64,000 nt of DNA. It comes from Diphasiastrum complanatum. Taxonomy: Eukaryota > Streptophyta > Lycopodiopsida > Lycopodiales > Lycopodiaceae. The notes below the pieces were generated by a model. That model saw nothing but the letters and a program-made list of their open reading frames with translations. It searched no databases and was not told the DNA's origin. The DNA lies in NCBI GenBank assembly GCA_029204225.1, contig CM055095.1, positions 34,063,078 through 34,127,077 of the forward strand, given 5' to 3'. A program made the translations under genes and the position numbers. Numbering within the stretch: position 1 is the first letter of the stretch; every line of letters starts with the position of its first letter. Positions 22,529 through 34,899 of the stretch are shown piece by piece.

Positions 22529-23720
22529 AATACAGAGCCACAGACTCCAGAGCATAAGGAAGCAAAAGATCAAACCCACGAACAAGAAATGTTTGAGCAG
22601 CGACGAAACGAGCCTAGAAGGTCAACAAGACAAAGAAGACCTCCAGACTACTACTCTGACAATCTTCAATGGAGCGAAGACACACAGTTTGAGTACTGCA
22701 GCTTCATTGAAGAGCCAGCAATATATCAAGAAGCTATCCAGAGTCTAGAGAGAGAATTTTGAAAGCAGACAATGTCAAAGGAGATCGAGTCGATGAGGTG
22801 AAACGAGGCATGGACATTAGAGCCACTGCCAGAAAACAGGAAAATAGTCGACTGCAAGTGGGTATACAAGAAAAAGATGAAATCAGATGGCACCATTGGC
22901 CGCTACAAGACAACGCTTGTCTCGAAGGGCTACATGCAGAGATATGGTGTTGATTATTTCGACACATATTCGTCGATGGTCAAGATGACAAGCATACGAC
23001 TACGCCTTTCATACGCCACACAACTCAATCTCAAAATTCACCAGATTGATGTGAAAACAGCCTTTTTCCACGGAGATGTAGAGGAAGATATCTTCATGAA
23101 GCAACCTGAAGGTTTTGAAGACCCTGACAATCGACAATAGGTTTGCCGATTGCAAAGATGCATCTATGGTCTAAAACAGGCATCACGAGCTTGGTAAAAG
23201 AAGCTCGATGGTCTTCTGAAGTCTCTAGACTTCAATCCTACACAAACAGACTGGAATGTCTACATAAAAAGAGTAGAAATTTTTTTTGTGATACTAACCA
23301 TTTTCGTGGATGATTCGCTAATGATAGGAAATTTTTTGATGTTGATCAAAGACACGAAGAGTCAGATTTTTGAAAGTTACGAAATCACAGATCTTGGAGA
23401 AGCAACGAAATGCATTGGGCTGGACCAGATCAAAAGAGATCGAACAAAGGGCGAAATGCACTTGAGTCAGTCAGAATATGCCAGAAAGGTACTCAAGCAG
23501 TATCACATGATGGACTGCAAAGAAAAAGCCACACCAATGATAGTTGGAGCCAAGCTCACGAAGCCAAATTGCCCAAAAATGGAAGAGGAAGAATAGAAGA
23601 TGGCAGATATACCCTACCAAAACTTGATCGGTAGTCTGATGTACCTTACAATTTGTACTAGACCCGATCTAGCTTTCTCTGTTTACGCATTGAGCTAATT
23701 CTCTTCCAATCCTAGCATGG
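22529..23720 (+). pseudogene. Copia B linker and reverse transcriptase
   Basis: After a TAA the acidic linker (RRSTRQRRPPDYY) leads into RT: WTLEPLPENRK, CKWVYKKK, HQIDVKTAFFHG (motif A), YGLKQASRAW and IFVDDSLMIG (FVDD in place of YVDD, shared with the minus copy). Against the minus copy at 28.3-29.1 kb, the in-frame stops at 23138 and 23213 replace Tyr, and the one at 23594 replaces Gln (CAG to TAG). Other breaks lie near 22760 and 22800. Confidence 0.88.
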
Positions 23721-24303
23721 CACATTGGCAAATGGCAAAATGAATCCTACAGTATCTGAGAGTACCCAGAATATGGGATTAATCTACAAAGCTAAAAATG
23801 AAAGAAAAGGATTTGAGTTGCATCACTACAGTGATGCGAGTTGGGCGAGCTGCAAAGATGACAGCAAGTCCATAACTGGAGGATGTACTATAGCGTGTGG
23901 AGCTGCAATCAGCTAGATATGCAAAAAGCAAATCTTGGTGGCTCAATCCTCTTGCGAGGCTAAATATGTTGCAGCTTCAAAGGTGGAGAATGAGGTAGTG
24001 TGGCTGCAGATGATGCTGGAAGCAATCGGGATACCACAAGAAGGGCCATGCACAATGATGATGGACTCTTAGAGTGCCATCTATATGTCCCAGGATCCTG
24101 TCTTCCATTCAAAGACAAGACACATACCTCTGAAGTACCATCACATTCAAGATTTAATCTCGAAAGGGGAGCTCCAGGCTAGTACATAATATTAGAAGAC
24201 ATGATTGCAGATATGCTCACAAAGCTACTCGACAAGACACTCTTTGTCAAGCAAAGAAAGACAATTGAATTATACGTACAAAGCTGCAAGGTTCAAGAGG
24301 GAG
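23721..24303 (+). pseudogene. Copia B RNase H
   Basis: A frameshift near 23735 moves to the frame with HHYSDASWASCKDD, TGGCTIACGAAIS-stop, VAQSSCEAKYVAAS, MMMDS-stop-SAIY, LKYHHIQDLISKGEL and MIADMLTKLLDK. Relative to the minus copy, a Trp TGG and a Gln CAG have both become TAG. The purine tract AAGAGGGAG directly precedes the LTR at 24304. Confidence 0.85.
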
Positions 24304-25330
24304 TGTTAGAAATGGTGAACTCTTGCAACTTTGTCACAGCACGAACACGAAGTGAAGGTCAAACGGAGAACAACTCATGAAAGTCAACGTCCCTTGACTC
24401 GAAAGACGAACGATTTGTGAATCGTTCGTGAATCGTAAACATACCTTCAAGATCGCAACAGCAAAGGGACGCAAAATGAAAAGATACGAAAGAAACGAAA
24501 AGAACAAAGGCAAACGGAAAAAACGAAACAAACGAAGGAGAATCTTTTGCGCTGCCAGCTGGCAGCTCAACGGGCTTGAAATTGTAGACTTCACGCCCAA
24601 CTGGAATGAGTGGCAACGACGGAGAGTAACTGATTAGTTGATTAGCGTTAACTAGTCTTGTGATTTGAGACGTAGCGAGTAGAGCATAAAAGAAAAATAC
24701 TAAAAACGAAAGAGTTGTGCATGAAAGTCTGCCAACGAGCAGAACACAACGAAAGAGTAGAGCGTCAGACCACCAACAAGCAAGACACTGACGATCTCGC
24801 TCCAAAATCAAACTGATAATACATCTCACGCAAAAGAAAATTCAAAGACACAAAATCATTCGCGAATACGAAAACGAAAACAAAAAAGAAATAGATTTAT
24901 GACAAGCATTTCGTATTAATTCAAACTTTCATTTTAGCCGCTCAAAGATAGCATAGAGTACAAGGCTTCAATCTGCAACTTATTGTACTCATTTACTTCT
25001 GTTTTGTTTTGAATCAATACTAGTCTTTATTGCATTCAGTTTTGTCTTAAAATGTATGCATTTTTGTATTTCTTCGCGACTAATTATTTGTCTGATAATT
25101 TTCAATGCTTAATTTTTTGGCTACGTAATCACTGTAGTACTGACGATTTCAAAGTTAGTTACTATAAGTTCAAACGTGATTTCTATCACTATTGTCTTGC
25201 TTGAAATTGATAGGCATAGTCATGCATTGGAAAGATGAAGATAGTTTATTCCGCCATGCACGAAAGGTTTTCTTTCTAGACACACAAATTATTTTCATTC
25301 GTTTCTTTTCGAGCTAGACCTATTATAAGG
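24304..25330 (+). repeat. Copia B 3' LTR (about 1 kb)
   Basis: It starts TGTTAGAAATGGTG after the purine tract. The first ~530 bp match the minus-strand LTR at 26946-27758, and the last ~300 bp match the end of the copia H LTR. The right border, near 25330, is uncertain because the inverted gypsy K LTR begins at 25347. The long minus ORF at 24359-24829 lies wholly inside the LTR and is not a gene. Confidence 0.75.
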
Positions 25331-25346
25331 GAAACTCCTTAGATCC

Positions 25347-25844
25347 TGCTTACAAATCCCATACACAAAGGATAACACACTATGGAGAAACCACCCAACC
25401 AAGTAGAAGCATCCAATCAATCTCTAGAAGCCTCACCCCCGAGCCAAGGAACAAGAAGCATGAATGTAAAGTGAGAGCCTGGCAATGAATCAAGAACCAT
25501 GATGAGGAGTAGGGCGAATTTGGACCCATTATATAGAGCCAAAAGCATCCTAGGCACTTAGCCATGCATAGCTCTAAGTTCCCTATACATAGATTCACCT
25601 GGAATAGAGTCCTATGCATGGATCAACTATTCATAGAATTGCTATTGATAACTCTACACATGCATACACTATCTCATACCTTGTCTAAACTCCATTTAGT
25701 GTGTTTTGGGCCTCACAAGGATATTAGTTACTTTTGGGTCACGTCCAATATGACGTGGCATAACTAACAGCTTGTTTCACTGGAGTACCGTGTATCCAAG
25801 ACTAGGAGTATACTGTATCCTATGTACTGGTCATGGACGTAACA
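25347..25844 (-). repeat. Gypsy K LTR, inverted second copy (498 bp)
   Basis: It is the reverse complement of 13356-13853 with few differences, from TGCTTACAAATCCC to GGACGTAACA. It is followed at 25845-25858 by the reverse-complement purine tract (TTCTTCTCTCCTTAA). Confidence 0.88.
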
Positions 25845-25859
25845 TTCTTCTCTCCTTAA

Positions 25860-26318
25860 ACTATTTCTATCCTTAGAAACTAAAATTTAGAAAATTCTTC
25901 TTTATGCTATCAACTCTCTCCCATGAATCATCATCCTCAGTATGACCCTTCCACCAAATTAAGCACTCAGAGATTATACGCCAAAGAACCAATTCTACGT
26001 ACAATCCTGAAAGGTCCACAATAACACGTAGACAACTTATAATGCTTCCATGTATGTAATGTCTTAGAATCTTTTGGAATCCTAAGATATACCTAGTCGT
26101 CAACGTTAAAATCTCTTGGAGATCTCTCAAGATCGGTATAGTTTTTGGCTCTATCATGAGCACTTCGGATAATATCCTTAGCCACTTGCAACATTTCTTG
26201 CATATCATGCAAAAAATCAGCAACCTTCTGGAGCTTAAAAGACTTCGTCTCAACATTTACCAGAGATCTAGGTTGAAAACCGTACATAAGCATAAAAGGA
26301 CTGTAACCTATAGCTGAA
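25860..26318 (-). pseudogene. Gypsy K pol tail, inverted copy
   Basis: Minus strand: AIGYSPFMLMYGFQPRS, LVNVETKSFKLQKVADFLHDMQEML and the chromodomain start SECLIWWKGHTEDDDSWERVD, the same segment as 12730-13327. Part of the middle is rearranged. It is cut at 26318, where plus-strand copia B sequence begins. This copy keeps Trp after DDDS where the left copy has a stop. Confidence 0.8.
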
Positions 26319-26605
26319 TGTGCACTGCAAGAAGAAGGGGCACTCTGCATACGATTGCAGATTCAACCCACAAAGAAAGAACAAGGCTGAGAAAGCAAAT
26401 ATTGCAGAGTCATCCAAAGATGCGGATATAGGTGATGAAGCCTTCCCACAATACTTGATGAAGCTTCAACGAGCTACACTGAACAGGACTATGATATAGT
26501 CATTGATTCAGGAGCAACATCACACATCACTTGCAACAAGAAAATCTTGATCAACTTCAGAGAACTCAAAAATAACAGAGCAGTGATTCTAGGTGATGGG
26601 ACCAG
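26319..26605 (+). pseudogene. Copia B knuckle-protease fragment
   Basis: It starts inside the zinc knuckle (HCKKKGHSAYDC, first Cys lost at the junction), then the Glu/Ser linker, and after a frameshift the protease active site VIDSGATSHI with the normal DSGAT. It is about 95% like 21060-21320 by eye. It is a scrap wedged between inverted gypsy K and the TRIM-like element. Confidence 0.8.
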
Positions 26606-26616
26606 GAACGCAAATA

Positions 26617-26945
26617 GCTCTGATACCATGTTGGAAAAAGAGTGCATTTGTCCCATAAGCAAATGGAGACTATAACAGAACCCACATATAAGCTCATTGT
26701 AGACAATGTACCCTTGTCCCTGGTACCAGCCCTTTTGGGGTCAAAGGAGAATGATGGCGGGTGGCTAGGCAATGGGAATGGGATCCCACACGCGGCCCGC
26801 AGGCAGGCACGACGCCCCACATCGTCTACTGGACTGCTCTCCACTGCCGACAAACTCTGAGTTGGTATCAGAGCAAGTGTTCTAGTCCTGAACGAGCAAG
26901 TGGGAGTTTCCTTCGCCCTGTGCTCGCTTGAGTGGGGGTGTTGGA
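26617..26945 (+). mobile_element. TRIM/SMART-like mini LTR retrotransposon, 3' LTR lost
   Basis: An LTR-like unit starts TGTTGGAAAAAGAGTGC at 26629 and can end CTGCCGACA (about 26852). A PBS, TTGGTATCAGAGC, lies at 26862-26874. A polypurine tract GAGTGGGGG (26930-26938) follows only 55 bp later, then TGTTGGA, the first seven bases of a second LTR, where copia B LTR sequence takes over. The internal region is thus about 86 bp and cannot code. A reverse-orientation PBS (GCTCTGATACCA, 26617-26628) directly abuts the left end. No 5S rRNA-like box is visible, so it is not Cassandra. Confidence 0.6.
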
Positions 26946-27758
26946 GGATGCAAGCTACGCACAAAGCAACTGCATAAACTGTTGTTTTCTTATTTTCATT
27001 TCGTTGTCGCGAACGATTTTGTGTCTTTTGAATTTTCTTTAGTGCGGAAGCTTCACAGAAACTAGACACATGACTATACATCACAGAACACATTCCATTC
27101 TAGCAATCGAGATAGCGTAAGACAAGGAGATGCACAAAAATAGAGAAACTATATTATCAGTTTGATTTTTAGAGCGAGGTCGTCAGTGTCTCGCTCGTTG
27201 GTGGCCTAACGCTCTGCTCTTTCACTGTGTTTTGCTCGCTAGCAGACTTTCATGCACAGCTCTTTTGTTTCTAGTATTTTTTTTTTCTGCTCTACTTGCT
27301 ATGTCTTTCTCTGTATTATAGAATTGCATAATCCTCTAATCTTACGTTATAATCCAGGAGAATGGTTTATATATCTCCACTTCGTGGAATTTACAAGATA
27401 AATGAACAGAGAATTACAAGACTAGTTAATGCTAATCAACTAATCAGTTACTCTCTGTCGTTGCTACTCATTTCAGCTGGGCGTGAAGTTTGAGACTCCA
27501 AGCCCGTTGAGCTGCCAGCTAGCAGCGCGAAAGATTATCCTTCGTTTCTTTTGTTTTCTTTCGTTTCTTTCATGTCTTTTCGTTTTGTATCCCTTTGTGG
27601 TTTTTGCAGTCCTGGAGGCATGTTTACAATCCGCGACTGATTCGTGAATCGTTCGTCTTTCGAGTCAAGAGACGTTGACTTTCGCAAATTGTTCTACGTT
27701 CGACCTTTGCTTCATGTTCGTGTTGCGACAAAGTTACATGGGTTCACCATTTCTGACA
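26946..27758 (-). repeat. Copia B (minus copy) 3' LTR, truncated
   Basis: On the minus strand it starts TGTCAGAAATGGTG after the purine tract GAGGGAG at 27759-27765. It aligns with the copia B LTR at 24304 and, at 27117-27405, with the 5' LTR piece at 29869-30157. Its end is replaced by the TRIM-like element. A TATATATA lies near 27369. Confidence 0.8.
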
Positions 27759-28420
27759 CTCCCTCTTGAACCTTACAGCTTTGCACATTTAATCCAATTT
27801 CCTTTCTTTGCTTGTCAAAGAGTTGCTTGTCGAGCGGCTTCATGAGCAGATCTGCAATCATGTCTTCTGATTTTGTGTACTGGACCTGGAGCTCTCCTTT
27901 TGAAATTAAATCTCGAATGTGATGGTACTTCAGAGGTATGTGTTTTGTCTTTGAATGGAAGACGGGATTCTGGGACAGATAAATGGCACTTTGAGAGTCC
28001 ATCATCATCGTGCATGCCCTTCTTGTGGTATCCCGATTGCTTCCAGCATCATCTGTAGCCACACTGCCTCGTTCGCCACCTTTGAAGTTGTGACGTATTC
28101 AACTTCGCAGGAGGATTGAACCACCAAAGTTTGCTTTTTGTATATCCAGTTGATTGCAGCTCCGCATGCTATGGTACATCCTCTAGTTATGGACTTGTTG
28201 TCATCTTTACAGCTAGCCCAGCTTGCATCACTGTAGTGGTGCAGCTCGAATCCTTTTCCTTCGTTTTCTGTTATGTAGATTAATTCCATATTTTGGGTAC
28301 CCTACAGATACTGTAGGATTCGTTTTTCCATTTGCCAATGTGCCATGCCAAGATTGGAAGAGAATTGGCTCAAGGTGTAAACAAAGAAAGGTAGATTGGG
28401 TCTGGTACAAATTGTAAGGT
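27759..28420 (-). pseudogene. Copia B (minus copy) RNase H
   Basis: Minus frames 28607-28302, 28289-28005 and 28062-27712 carry SLMYLTICTRPNL, HHYSDASWASCKDD, INWIYKKQTLVVQSSCEVEYVTTS, MMMDSQSAIYLSQ, YHHIRDLISKGEL and MIADLLMKPLDKQ. There are only two frame changes and no stop at the Trp and Gln that are lost in the plus copy, so it is the better-preserved RNase H of the two. Confidence 0.88.
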
Positions 28421-29245
28421 ACATCAGACTACCGATTAAGTTTTGGTAGGGTATACCTACCATCTTCTGTTCTTCCTCTTCTATTTTTGGGCAATCCTGC
28501 TTTGTGAGCTTGGCTCCAACTATCATTGGTGTGGCTTTTTCTTTGCAGTCCATCATGTGGTACTGCTTTAGCACCTTTCTGGCATATTCTGACTGACTCA
28601 TGTGCATGTCCGATTCCTTCTAATCTCCAGCCCGAGGCATTTTGTTGCTTCTCCAAGATCTGTGATTTCATAACTTTCAGAAATCTAACTCTTCGTGGTT
28701 TTGATTAGCGTCAAGAAATTTCCTATCATCAGGGAATCATCCACGAATATAGTCAGTATCACAAAATCCTTTCCTACTCTTTTTATGTAGACATTACATT
28801 CCGGTTTTGTAGGATTGAAGTCTAGAGACTTCAGAAGACCATTGAGCTTCTTATACCAAGCTCGTGATGCATGTTTCAGACCATAGATGCATCTTTGCAA
28901 CCGACAGACATATTGTCGATTGTCGGGGTCTTCAAAACCTTCAAGCTGCTTCATGAAGATTTCCTCCTCTAGATCTCCATGGAGAAAGGCTGTTTTCACA
29001 TCAATCTGGTGAATTTCCAGATTGTGTTGTGTGGCGTATGCAAGGAGTAGTCGTATGCTTGTCATTTTGACCATCGACGAATATGTGTCGAAATAATCAT
29101 CACCATATCTCTGCATGTAGCCCTTCGCAACAAGCCTTGTCTTGTAGTGGCAAATGGTGCCATCTGATTTTATCTTTTTCTTGTATACCCACTTGCAGTT
29201 GACTATTTTTCTGTTTTCTGGCAGTGGCTCTAATGTCTATGTCTT
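28421..29245 (-). pseudogene. Copia B (minus copy) reverse transcriptase
   Basis: Minus frame 29116-28685: YFDTYSSMVKMTSIRLLLAYA, HQIDVKTAFLHGDLEEE, YGLKHASRAWYKKL and IFVDDSLMIG. It then shifts near 28685 to pieces reading SEYARKVLKQYHMMDCKEK and EEEEQKMVGIPYQ. N-terminal codons (TARKQ, CKWVYKKK) run to about 29225, where the frame joins the protease directly. Confidence 0.88.
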
Positions 29246-29804
29246 GTTTCCCCATTACCTAGAATCATTGCTCTATTGTTTTCGAGTTCTCTGAAGTCGA
29301 TCAAGATCTTCTTGTTGTAGGTGATGTGTAATGTTGTTCCTGAATCAATGACTACATCGTAGTCATGTTCATGTAGCTAGTTGAAGCTTCATCAAGTATC
29401 GTGAAGGCTTCATCACCTCTATCTGCATCCTTGGATGACTCTGCAACATTAGCTTTTTCAGCTCGTATTTATTGCAGTTGATTGTGAAGGTGCATGACTG
29501 AAGCTGCAGTCCTCACTTCATACTTCTGTTTTAATCTTTCCCATGCTGCATGGCTACTTTCACAGTCTTCAATCTGCATGAGTAGATCTTTGTTTATGGA
29601 TGAAACGGTGATCGCCATTGCATGCTCATCTTTTCTGATCCATTCAGCTCTCCTCGGGCCTCCCTCTGGAGGCTACACCTCTGAGAGTTCGGTCACCGAC
29701 CAGATGCCTTCGCCCTTCAGAAGTGTTTTGATTTTGAGTTTCCAGATTCTGTAATTTGCGCCATCAAGACTAATTGCTACTCTTGTTTGGATTGTTGTAG
29801 CCAT
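29246..29804 (-). pseudogene. Copia B (minus copy) gag and partial protease, integrase deleted
   Basis: Gag starts at ATG 29804 (MATTIQTRVAISLDGANYR), with a TAG replacing a codon after ELSEV. It runs to a stop near 29471, then the knuckle is skipped and the protease appears (VVIDSGTTLHITYNKK, DFRELENN). The sequence then joins RT at GNGETRH. Compared with the plus copy, about 1.5 kb is missing: the protease end, GAG-pre-integrase and all of integrase. Confidence 0.82.
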
Positions 29805-29856
29805 ATTGTGTTGTCTAAATAATCACTGCTCAAATATCAATAGTGATAACTTATGT

Positions 29857-29868
29857 GCTTTGTTACCA
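29857..29868 (-). promoter_or_regulatory. Degenerate PBS of the minus copia B
   Basis: The minus strand reads TGGTAACAAAGC, three changes from TGGTATCAGAGC. It lies between the LTR end CGCGACA and the gag leader, the correct position. Confidence 0.6.
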
Positions 29869-30157
29869 TGTCGCGAAGACAAGGAGATGCATGAAAATAG
29901 AGCAAATATGTTATCAGTTTGATTTTTAGAGTGAGGTCGTCAGTGTCTCGCTCGTTGACGGCCTAACGCTCTGCTCTTTCACTGTGTTCTACTCGTTGGC
30001 AGACTTTCATGCACAACTCTTTCATTTCTAGTATTTTTCTTTTTAGCTCTACTCGCTATGTCTTTCTCTATATTACAGAATTACAGAATCCTCTGATCTT
30101 ATGTTATGATCCTGGAGAATGGTTTATATATCTCCACTGTGTGGAGTTTACAAGATA
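29869..30157 (-). repeat. Copia B (minus copy) 5' LTR, truncated
   Basis: It aligns with 27117-27405, including CAGTGTCTCGCTCGTTG and the TATATATC box near 30127. The upstream (U3) part is missing, and plus-strand integrase sequence abuts it at 30158. Confidence 0.8.
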
Positions 30158-30870
30158 GTTCTGCAAAGCTTGTCAAAAAGGCAAACAACATCGAAATCCA
30201 TTCACACTTGAGGGAAGAAGAGCCAAGGAAGTTCTTGAGCTCATCCACTCAGATGTCTGTGGACGGATGAAAATGGATTCGCTCTCAGGATCGAGATACT
30301 TCCTGATGTTCATAGATGACTACAGCCGGATGACTACGATCTACTACCTAAAAAAATAATCTGCAGTATTTGATTCCTTCAAGAAGTTCGTGGCATTTGC
30401 AGAGTGACACATCTTGAAAAAGATACACGTCATCAGATCTGACAATGGAGGTGAGTACAAGAGCAAAGAGTTTTCAAGATTCTGCCAAGAACAAGGGATC
30501 GAGCATCAGTTCACTCCTGCATACACACTAGAATACAATGTTGTCGCGGAGAGAAGAAATAGAACGCTAGTCGAAGGAGCCAGATGCATGATGGCACAGG
30601 CTCGATTGCCAAGTCAAATCTGGGCTGAGGCAGTAGCTGCAGCTGTACACCTGTAGAACAGATCAACAACGATAACGCTGGAAAATAAGACCAGATACAA
30701 AATGTGGACAGGTAGAAAGCTAGATCTCCCATACACATGTGTGTTTGGATGTGCAGCATACAAGCACATTCCAAAAGAAAAAAAAAACAAGTTCGATGAT
30801 AAATCATAGCAAACCATCATGGTTGGATACTCGAACGGAACATATTTGAGAAATCTACTATCGGACATTT
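30158..30870 (+). pseudogene. Copia B integrase fragment
   Basis: Plus strand: CKACQKGKQHRNPF, LIHSDVCGRM, FIDDYSRMTTIYYL, VIRSDNGGEYKSKEF, a NVVAERRNRT end of the core (Gly to Val) and IWAEAVAAAVHL-stop. Stops occur at 30356-30358, around 30405 and at 30653. It contains exactly the domain missing from the adjacent minus copy, but in the opposite orientation. Confidence 0.85.
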
Positions 30871-31035
30871 GTCTAAAGTAGTGTGTTTCGACAATTGTCT
30901 TATGTGATAATCAAAGTGCCATTACCTTATCGTCAACCCTAGATTTCATTCTAGGAGTAAGCAATTTAAAATTAAATATCACTATGCTGAGGCTCGCAAT
31001 CATCAAGCTAACCTTTATCGACTGCAATAATTTTT
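30871..31035 (+). pseudogene. Copia H-like RNase H scrap
   Basis: It reads CDNQSAIT, then FHSRSKQFKIKYHY in a shifted frame. It matches 15050-15180 in copia H and is joined directly to the integrase fragment at about 30870. The flanking 31036-31919 is AT-rich and has no recognisable feature. Confidence 0.6.
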
Positions 31036-31919
31036 CTGATGGTCAATGTGGAGTTGGGAAAGGTTCTTTGGATGGTTTTGAGCAACTTTAAAGTTCTGAA
31101 ATTTTTAAACAAAAAGGATTTTTGGATTTTTTAGGCCAAAACTAGATGTATTTTCTCTTTTTTTGGTTTTTTAGAGTCTACGGAAGGAATTGGGTGCTTG
31201 GTGTCATGTGAGTTCAATTTGGAGTGACATGAACCATGTGAGTTCCTAACTTAGAACCACGTGAACTTGACTTTGGTATTTTAGAATATTTCATACCCAA
31301 GTCACTTATTCCTAGTTCTAGAAGTTTTACAAAACCTATTGGCATGCTCATTGGCTTATACACACAAGTTGCCACACTTATTACTCTTAGCTATATAGTG
31401 ATGGGGCCCACTTAGCAAGCTTAGCCATACAGTATTTTAGTGGCGGGACCCACTAAGTACCCAACAAATGCACAACAATTGTCCCAGTAGATACAATGAT
31501 GGCAAAGTAGCTACTCTTGATCCAAATAATTTAGTTGAAATTTTTTTATTGTAAATGAAAGATATTTCTTGAAATGATTTATATGGATATTATTTACTTT
31601 TTAAGAGAATGAATCTCTATTGCACATTTAATTTTTTACTCTTGAAATTTTGATTTTAGAATTTTTAGTTTTATTTAACATGATTGTAAAATATATTATT
31701 GAAGCATTGAGTTTTATTTAAATTTCACATTTTGTAATGTTTTTTTAAAAGCTAAAAATCGTAAGATTGATTTACAAATAATCTTTTAGAAGAATATTGA
31801 TATCTTTTAAATTATATATTTTTTTTTAAAATTGTGAAAAATATGTAAAATTTAGCTTGATCATTTTTCATTTTGATGTACATATGTAAATCAAAAGTGT
31901 GGATCATGTTTACACATGT

Positions 31920-32701
31920 GAGTAGTAGGCCTATTTGCATGTTGTGGGTAATCCTTGTACATAAATAAAATAGCCGGAAGCAGAAAATAGGTTGTGAGGG
32001 CCGTGGCATCCTACGTGAGTAAGCCCATATGAGCATTTGTAAAATAATGTATTTTAAATAAACTAAAGTTTGGGCCATGTAATTAAAATAATGTTAAAAG
32101 GGCCCAAAGTTTAAGTTAATTAAGTTTTGCTAAGTTCTAATTAGTAGTCAAAGTCAAAATGGTGGTAGGTGGGGTGTGCTTCTTTGTGCACCATAGATTA
32201 GAGTGTGTTTCTTTTGAAGGGTTAGGATTTCAATCCTACCTCCTTGAAGTAGCCAATAGAAACCAAGGGGCAAGGGCCTCCCCAAAGATAAAAAGGCACC
32301 TCTTGTAACCCATTTCACATGCTAATAAAGAGAAGGAGACTCTACCATTTTGAGAGCTCAAGCATCCTCATGTGCTATTGCTTTGTAATCTTATGCTCTT
32401 TGCTTGAAGTTTGTTATTTCCCTTTTGTTTGCTAATCATTGGTTATGCTAGTTAAGGCTTTTCCATTTGATGCATGCAATAGCTAATGAGCACCTCCTTC
32501 TAACTCTCCCTCTCACCTCCTTTCACCTCTATCCAAGATTTGTGTGTGGTTAGTGTTAGTTTGGAGTTAGAGTTAGTGGGGGCTAGTGTTAGTTTGGGTA
32601 AAAAACAACTAAGTAAGCACCTAAACATAGTTAGAATTCCTATCCTTGTAGTTCTAACTCCTTTTTGACAGGCGAAGGGCTGCTCACCACCTGTTGCTAC
32701 A
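31920..32701 (+). repeat. Family C LTR, second copy (left end decayed)
   Basis: It matches 18800-19578 over GAGGGCCGTGGCATCCT, GGGGTGTGCTTCTTTGTGCA, AAACCAAGGGGCAAGGGCCT and the end CTGCTCACCACCTGTTGCTACA. An extra ~50 bp of AT-rich DNA is present near 32040-32100. The first ~200 bp of the LTR are unrecognisable. Confidence 0.7.
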
Positions 32702-33873
32702 CCCTACATTGCATTAGCTAATTCATATATTAGAATAGCTTGTTTTTCAAAGCAATGAAAAAATAGACAAAAGCTAGTCATGTAGAATCATGTCAAGTGT
32801 CATTATGAGGTTGGACCTCAATCTCCTCATGACTTGTACAATTAAAAATGCGTGGTTAGGATAGGCAATTAGACATCCATCTCAAGTCCTAAGAGGTGTT
32901 GACACATGTCATAAAGTGTAGAAGTGCAAATTTGCAAGTAGTGCACCATAGGTCAAATTCATCATCACATTGACTTTTGGGGTCCAATCAAAATATGAGA
33001 TGCAAATCATGGATCTACATATTTAGAGGTGACTACTTGCCTTATTGAGTAGGAGCTTGAGCTACCACTATATGGATCTCATTGTACTTGCAACAATTTT
33101 GAGAGTTGATCATAGCATACTCTTGTACATTCTCTCTCTACTTGAGACCTCACTTTTTTTTCTCTTTCTACGCGAGAGAAAGATGCTTGTTTGGCCTTTC
33201 CATAATGAGATTTACTAAGTTTTTTCAAGGATATGCATGAAACTTGCTTGACTTTGGATGATGATTACTTTTTGTATACAAGAGCCTTTGCCTAGATCCA
33301 AATTGTGTTTGATAGCTCATCAAAATCCGAGTTGATCAAGAGTAATTTGATAGTGTGCAACCTCTCATGCCTGTAGGTCGTGGTAGTTCTATTCAAGGTC
33401 CTCATTTGTAAAATTTCAAATTTACCTATTTAAACAATTATTGTTCACAACAACAAATGGCATAAATGTATGATTTTTATGATATCTCACATCACTCATT
33501 CCAAATTTAAAATATTTTCAAAATAAATAATTAAAGAAAAATTAAACTTTAGGTGAATCAAAAAAAATTGTAAGGGTCTTTAACAAAAGGTCTCTCTTCC
33601 ATTTTCCGTTTCGAAAAAATTCATGTTGGATGATATTTTTCTATTTTTCCAGATTTTCATACTACTCGATAACATGCAAAACCAAATAAATGTTGCATTA
33701 GTTCCATGAGAGAAAAATGGAGCAATGGAGAAGAAAAACAAATATGAACTTGAGTGGAAGCTGAGTAGAGAAGGAGACTGAGGAGGACAAGCCAATGAGA
33801 GAAAAATTGAATAGGACATGACAAGTAGGAGAATGGGCCTTCATGGAGAGGTTGAGAAGGAGAGGCCAAGGAA
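32702..33873. other. AT-rich non-coding DNA
   Basis: No coding similarity, LTR pair or structured repeat that I can support. Scattered CTCTCTCT runs occur near 33130-33180. Confidence 0.4.

Positions 33874-34899
<1,026 letters not shown>

Noticed and set aside
24359-24829. 156-codon minus-strand ORF with hydrophobic stretches
   Set aside because: It lies within the copia B LTR and is not kept in the other LTR copies.
26629-26945. Cassandra element with a 5S rRNA promoter
   Set aside because: I looked for 5S-like A and C boxes in the LTR and saw none.
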